This document shows, piece by piece, positions 6,956 through 10,177 of a DNA stretch of 10,177 nucleotides. The notes beneath the pieces are model-generated. The model did not search any database and was not told the origin of the DNA. It worked only from the letters and a program-made list of their open reading frames with translations. The position numbers and the translations under genes were made by a program. This stretch comes from Candidatus Fonsibacter sp. (GTDB lineage: Bacteria; Pseudomonadota; Alphaproteobacteria; Pelagibacterales; Pelagibacteraceae). The stretch is taken from positions 1-10,177 of the forward strand of contig JALRAW010000129.1 of the NCBI GenBank assembly GCA_023257975.1. The letters run 5' to 3'. Position 1 is the stretch's first letter. Every line of letters begins with the position of its first letter.

Positions 6956-8184
6956 TATAATAAATAATTTGAAACATTTTTAGCGGATACAACACCATCT
7001 TCATGAAAACCATATCCACACCATGCACCACAATAATAAATATTATTGAGGCCCTGAATTTCTTCTAATTTTTTGAGAGTATATTCCTTATTATGTTTAA
7101 AAACAGGATGGCTATATTTAATTTTTTTTATAATTTTATTTTTATTTATTAAATTATTTGAATTTATAGAAACAAAATAATTTCTTTTACATGTTAAATT
7201 TTGTAAATAGTTCATCCAGTAGGTTAATCTTGAAACATTGTCATTAAAACTAATGAAATTCCAACTTGACCAATTGTATTTATTTTTTGGCATTAATGAC
7301 GTGTCGGTATGCAAGCATGCGTCATTAGTTTTATAATCTACTAAAGATAATATCTTTTTTTGTTTTTTAAAATTATTTGGAAGTATTTTTTTAATTTCGT
7401 CAGTATGATTGGCAAAGATTAAATAATCATAATTCATCAATTTATTTTTATTTTTTATTATAATTTTGTCTTTATTAATTATTATTGATTTAACAGTGTT
7501 ATTTAAAAAAAACTTAATATCTGATAAATCGATTATCTTTTTAATATATTTGTAACTCCCTAGTTTAATTACTTTCCATTGTGGTCTAAATAATAAATTA
7601 ACCAAACCATGATTTATAAAAAATTTTATAAGAAAATATGTTTTGTAATTTTTTATTTTATCAATAGGATTTGACCATATTGAAGAGCACATTGGGTAAA
7701 AATAGTATTTTTTAAATTCTTTACTAAAATTAAATTTTTTAAGAAAGTCATCAATTTTTAGTTTTATAAAGGATTGTTTATTAATTTTAGCCAAAAAATT
7801 AAATTTTATTATCCCTATTATAATTTTTAAAAATTTGATTGAAAAAAAATTTTTATTTTTAAAAATAATAGTATTTAAATTTTTTCCAGACCATTCAAAA
7901 TTTTCATTTGGATAATTTACAGAAAAACTCATATTTGTATTTTCTGAAATAATATTTATTTTATTAAGCAAATTAATAAAATTTGGATACGTCTTATTAT
8001 TAAAAACTATAAATCCACTATCTATAAAATATTTTTTTTTTTCATCTATTACCTCATGGGTATGAGTATGGCCCCCAAGATATGAATTCTTTTCATAAAT
8101 ATGAACTTCATATTTTTTACAAAGTTCAAAACCTGCTGTTATTCCCGAAACTCCACTGCCTATAATTGCAATTCTTTTTTTCAT
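6955..8184 (-). CDS. FAD-dependent oxidoreductase, COG2907 (amine oxidase/phytoene desaturase-like fold)
   Basis: This is a 409-residue flavoprotein of unproven substrate. The N-terminus 'RIAIIGSGVSGITAGFELCKKYEVHIYEKNSYLGGH' (4-39) is a complete FAD-binding Rossmann motif: GSGVSG at 9-14, and Glu31 to hold the ribose. The C-terminal FAD segment 'YYCGAWCGYGFHEDGVVSA' (383-401), with GYGFHEDG, is the signature of the COG2907 group found with DUF1365 and Cfa-like genes. 'FIDSGFIVFNNKTYPNF' (53-69) and 'SIWSNP' also fit. By position and fold it could be an acyl-chain desaturase or oxidase working on lipids made by the methyltransferase, comparable in role to UfaD of furan fatty acid synthesis; I cannot show orthology. 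The start codon overlaps the photolyase stop (ATGA, 8181-8184). An AAGGAG directly abuts the ATG (8185-8190), too close for normal use, so reinitiation after the photolyase is more likely. A run of eleven A (8042-8032) encodes EKKKY near residues 47-52. Confidence 0.88.
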   Translation of the reverse strand: MKKRIAIIGSGVSGITAGFELCKKYEVHIYEKNSYLGGHTHTHEVIDEKKKYFIDSGFIVFNNKTYPNFINLLNKINIISENTNMSFSVNYPNENFEWSGKNLNTIIFKNKNFFSIKFLKIIIGIIKFNFLAKINKQSFIKLKIDDFLKKFNFSKEFKKYYFYPMCSSIWSNPIDKIKNYKTYFLIKFFINHGLVNLLFRPQWKVIKLGSYKYIKKIIDLSDIKFFLNNTVKSIIINKDKIIIKNKNKLMNYDYLIFANHTDEIKKILPNNFKKQKKILSLVDYKTNDACLHTDTSLMPKNKYNWSSWNFISFNDNVSRLTYWMNYLQNLTCKRNYFVSINSNNLINKNKIIKKIKYSHPVFKHNKEYTLKKLEEIQGLNNIYYCGAWCGYGFHEDGVVSAKNVSNYLL

Positions 8185-9593
8185 CTCCTTAATTCTTTAA
8201 AAGCTTTTAGAGCAGAGTTTCTTGCTTCCTCATGATTAACTATTGGAAAGGGATAATTTTTTCCTATTATAACATTTATTTTATTTTGTAATTCTTTAGG
8301 CATTTCCCAAGGCTTATGTAAAAAATTATCTGGTATATTTTTTAATTCAGGGCACCATTTTTTAATGTAATATCCCTTTGCATCAAATTTTTCTCCCTGC
8401 AAGATAGGATTAAAGATTCTAAAATAAGGAGCTGCATCAGCTCCCGTTCCAGCAACCCACTGCCACCCAGCAACATTATTAGCTAAATTAAAATCTAGCA
8501 GTGTATCTCTAAAATATTTTTCACCTTCGAGCCAATGAATTCTTAAATGTTTAACTAGAAAAGAGGCCACAATCATTCTAACTCTATTATGCATCCATCC
8601 AGTTTCATAAAGTTCTCTCATACCTGCATCAACTATCGGATATCCCGTTAATCCTTTTTTCCATTTTATTAATAATTTTTCATTTTTATTCCATTTAAAA
8701 TTATCAAAATCTTTTCTTAGATTATTTGATTGCATGGTAGAGAAATTATGAAGTAAAGAATGCGAAAATTCTCTCCAGCCAATTTCATTAATATATTTTC
8801 GATATCCAATTTTTTTATTTTTAATTTCTAAACATTTTTGCATTATTTGATGAACTGAAATTTGTCCAAATTTCAAATAAGGAGATAATTTGGAAGTACC
8901 TTCAATTGACGGAATGTCTCTATTTATTGCGTATTTTTCAATACTATTTTTTATGAAATCATTTAATATTTTTTTTGCATTTTCTTCACTTGGTTCCCAA
9001 TATTTTTCAAATTTTTTATACCAATTTTTTTTGGGATATATTGACTGAATATTTACGTCTTTTTTGGAATTTTTATTATAATTTTTATATATTTTTTCAT
9101 TATAATTATGATTATTCTTTAAATAGATTTGTTCAGCTTTTTTCCAATAATGAGTAAATACTTTAAATGGAGTTCCATCGTCTTTTTTAATTTTCTCAAC
9201 AGGATTAAGTAAATTAGCTTTAAATTCTTTAAAAATAATATTACTCTCATTTAAGATTTTTTTTACATTTTCTTCGATAATATTTTCATTAATATCGCAA
9301 GATTTATTCCAATAAATACGATTAAAAGGTTTAGAATTAATTAGTTTTTTAAAAATTTTTGTCTCTATTCCGTGAATTACGTCAAGAGAAATATTTAAAT
9401 TTTCTAATTTTTTTTTGAATATTTCTAAAGATTTGGCAAGCCACCATTGTTGAGCTTCGCGAGGTAGATATGAATCCCTATTGTAAATATAAATAGCGCA
9501 TTTTCTTTTATTTTCATCATCAATAAGTGCTTGTAATGCTTGATTATTTGATATTCTAAAATCATCTTTTAACCAAAGGTATGAGCATGACAT
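8181..9593 (-). CDS. phrB: Deoxyribodipyrimidine photolyase, class I CPD type
   Basis: This light-driven flavoenzyme splits cyclobutane pyrimidine dimers in DNA. Its 470 residues equal the E. coli PhrB size. The N-terminal alpha/beta antenna domain starts 'YLWLKDDFRISNNQAL' (5-20). Asn102-Glu103 align with E. coli Asn108-Glu109 that contact the folate antenna, so an MTHF chromophore is possible. The FAD domain is complete: 'GTSKLSPYLKFG' (232-243), 'INEIGWREF' (268-276, with Glu270 and Trp273 matching substrate-contacting Glu274 and Trp277), 'GYPIVDAGMRELYETGWMHNRVRM' (317-340) and 'ANNVAGWQWVAGTGADAAPYFRIFNP' (371-396). Asn373 matches Asn378 at flavin N5. The electron-transfer tryptophans are all present (Trp301, Trp354, Trp377), which favours an active repair enzyme over a degenerate cryptochrome. 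First gene of the minus-strand operon, divergent from the XRE gene; its stop overlaps the flavoprotein start by 4 nt. Confidence 0.96.
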   Translation of the reverse strand: MSCSYLWLKDDFRISNNQALQALIDDENKRKCAIYIYNRDSYLPREAQQWWLAKSLEIFKKKLENLNISLDVIHGIETKIFKKLINSKPFNRIYWNKSCDINENIIEENVKKILNESNIIFKEFKANLLNPVEKIKKDDGTPFKVFTHYWKKAEQIYLKNNHNYNEKIYKNYNKNSKKDVNIQSIYPKKNWYKKFEKYWEPSEENAKKILNDFIKNSIEKYAINRDIPSIEGTSKLSPYLKFGQISVHQIMQKCLEIKNKKIGYRKYINEIGWREFSHSLLHNFSTMQSNNLRKDFDNFKWNKNEKLLIKWKKGLTGYPIVDAGMRELYETGWMHNRVRMIVASFLVKHLRIHWLEGEKYFRDTLLDFNLANNVAGWQWVAGTGADAAPYFRIFNPILQGEKFDAKGYYIKKWCPELKNIPDNFLHKPWEMPKELQNKINVIIGKNYPFPIVNHEEARNSALKAFKELRR

Positions 9594-9676
9594 TTTTTAT
9601 TATTTTTTATTTTATGACTTGATTTATTATTTAAAAATAAGTTTAATCAGATTTTAATATTTAAATAAAGGGATCA
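9594..9676. promoter_or_regulatory. Divergent intergenic region between photolyase operon and XRE gene
   Basis: These 83 nt must carry the promoters of both the minus-strand photolyase operon and the plus-strand regulator gene. For the XRE gene a fair sigma-70 match is TTGATT (9619-9624), a 17-nt spacer and TTTAAT (9642-9647), predicting a start near 9654. A short G-rich stretch AAAGGGA (9667-9673) lies 3 nt before its ATG and may act as a weak ribosome site. For the minus strand I see only A/T-rich sequence with several poor -10-like boxes and cannot choose one. No clear inverted repeat that would mark an XRE operator is visible. Confidence 0.45.
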
Positions 9677-10027
9677 ATGTCACTAGAATTAAATCAACAT
9701 TTAGGAAAACAGTTAAGAGCTAGAAGATCTGCTCTTGGACTTACACAAACACAAGTAGCAAGAGCTATCAATGTTACATTTCAGCAAATTCAAAAATATG
9801 AAAAAGGAACTAATGGAGTAAGCTCTAGCAGATTATTACAACTAGCTAATTTTTTAAAAGTTCCTGTAAAATATTTTTTTGAAGATTTTAAAGATTTTCA
9901 AAATTTAGATGCCCATACGAAAAGTGATAATTCTTTAGAAACATTTGTAAATAAATTATCTGAAGTTGAAAAAGAAAAACTTTTAAATATTTTACACTCA
10001 AACAAAAAGCTTTCTAAAACTGCTTAA
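9677..10027 (+). CDS. XRE-family (Cro/C1-type HTH) transcriptional regulator, PraR-like
   Basis: This is a 116-residue DNA-binding protein. An N-terminal helix 'LGKQLRARRSALGLTQTQVARAINVTFQQIQKYEKGTNGVSSSRLLQLANFLKVPVKYFFEDF' (9-71) is a full HTH_3 domain. The helix-turn-helix proper spans about 22-44, and recognition helix residues 'TFQQIQKYEKG' are the form common in a widespread alphaproteobacterial group that includes PraR of rhizobia. The C-terminal part (72-116) is charged, with a short 'VEKEKLLNIL' helix, and holds no obvious sensor domain. It is monocistronic and divergent from the photolyase operon, so it may control that operon, its own gene or distant targets; this group is conserved in many genomes without a neighbouring photolyase, so local control is only a possibility. 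It converges on tRNA-Asn, 7 nt away. Confidence 0.9.
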   Translation: MSLELNQHLGKQLRARRSALGLTQTQVARAINVTFQQIQKYEKGTNGVSSSRLLQLANFLKVPVKYFFEDFKDFQNLDAHTKSDNSLETFVNKLSEVEKEKLLNILHSNKKLSKTA

Positions 10028-10034
10028 AATTATT

Positions 10035-10110
10035 TGGCTCCCCGAGCAGGACTCGAACCTGCGACCAATTGATTAACAGTCAACTGCTCTACCAGCTGAG
10101 CTATCGGGGA
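10035..10110 (-). tRNA. tRNA-Asn (anticodon GTT)
   Basis: The minus strand folds into a full cloverleaf of 76 nt including an encoded CCA (10037-10035). The acceptor stem TCCCCGA/TCGGGGA is perfect (7 bp), with G as the discriminator base. The D arm GCTC-AGCTGGTA-GAGC follows. The anticodon stem GTTGA/TCAAT closes a CTGTTAA loop, putting GTT at 10077-10075 (positions 34-36), which reads Asn codons AAU and AAC. The T arm is GCAGG-TTCGAGT-CCTGC. There is no obvious hairpin terminator after the CCA. A GTT asparagine tRNA suits this genome, where AAT is very frequent. Confidence 0.97.
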
Positions 10111-10136
10111 ATAAAAATACAATACGATTTTTTTTT

Positions 10137-10177
10137 TTAAAACATTTCCACCCCGTTGTTGCTAAAAGCAATAGATG
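10137..10177 (-). CDS. Possible C-terminal end of an upstream gene (partial, unidentified)
   Basis: On the minus strand a frame entering from the window edge reads SIAFSNNGVEMF and stops at TAA (10139-10137), 26 nt before the tRNA. The composition is less A/T-biased than the intergenic DNA around it, which hints at coding sequence, but 12 codons are too few to identify a family or to be sure of the frame. The 26-nt spacer to the tRNA contains a run of eleven A on this strand (10138-10128) and little room for a separate tRNA promoter. Confidence 0.25.
   Translation of the reverse strand, partial: SIAFSNNGVEMF

Noticed and set aside
8185..8190. AAGGAG before the flavoprotein start as a Shine-Dalgarno site
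   Set aside because: It touches the ATG with no spacer and encodes the last photolyase codons, so normal use is unlikely; the ATGA overlap fits reinitiation better.
8181..9593. Cryptochrome or (6-4) photolyase instead of CPD photolyase
   Set aside because: The residues matching E. coli Glu274, Trp277, Asn378 and the Trp triad are all present, the size is that of class I CPD photolyases, and there is no C-terminal extension or iron-sulfur Cys set.
9671..9676. TGATCC on the minus strand upstream of the photolyase, resembling the -35 element of RpoE/ChrR-dependent promoters
   Set aside because: No matching -10 element at the usual distance downstream on that strand; the hexamer coincides with bases just before the XRE start codon. 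No RpoE or ChrR gene is in view.
10158..10171. Small inverted repeat TTGC-TAAAA-GCAA near the window end as a terminator
   Set aside because: The stem is only 4 bp with no T-run on the proper side, and it falls within the possible coding end on the minus strand.
10035..10177. tRNA-Asn as an integration site for a mobile element
   Set aside because: No repeat of the tRNA 3' end and no integrase or phage-like gene is seen in the window; the tRNA itself is intact.

Overview
This window is very AT-rich (roughly 70% or more by eye), with short intergenic gaps, overlapping genes, A/T homopolymer runs inside coding sequence and few Shine-Dalgarno sites. Together with an alphaproteobacterial general amino acid transporter of the Aap/Yhd type and a PraR-like XRE regulator, this points to a genome-streamlined marine alphaproteobacterium. 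SAR11 (Pelagibacterales, 'Candidatus Pelagibacter'-like) is my best guess, from style and gene content rather than from any database match.

Layout, left to right. (1) 1-195, plus strand: the C-terminal end of a small GIY-YIG nuclease-domain protein, cut by the window edge. (2) 270-4340, plus strand: a complete polar amino acid ABC importer, made of the periplasmic binding protein AapJ, two permeases AapQ and AapM, and the ATPase AapP. A strong rho-independent terminator hairpin sits between aapJ and aapQ and probably lets the binding protein be made in excess over the membrane complex. A small secreted DUF6134-type protein follows aapP after 5 nt. (3) 9593-5023, minus strand: a tightly overlapped four-gene operon in the order class I photolyase, COG2907-type FAD oxidoreductase, DUF1365 protein, and cyclopropane-fatty-acid-synthase-like methyltransferase. 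It meets the DUF6134 gene tail to tail with only 8 nt between stop codons. (4) 9677-10027, plus strand: an XRE regulator divergent from the photolyase operon across an 83-nt intergenic region. (5) 10110-10035, minus strand: tRNA-Asn(GTT) with encoded CCA, and just beyond it a possible gene end at the window edge.

How the parts may work together: the importer scavenges amino acids. The minus-strand operon joins repair of UV-damaged DNA by visible light with enzymes that probably modify unsaturated phospholipid acyl chains by methyl transfer and redox chemistry. In Rhodobacter sphaeroides a photolyase and CFA-like enzymes belong to the singlet-oxygen (RpoE/ChrR) response, so a light or photo-oxidative-stress membrane remodelling module is a reasonable reading. 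No RpoE/ChrR gene lies in this window. The CFA-like enzyme has Ser and Gln where E. coli Cfa has Cys139 and His266, so its product may not be a cyclopropane fatty acid. I found no insertion sequence, CRISPR array, phage gene or toxin system, and no gene-free stretch longer than about 85 nt apart from the end of the window.
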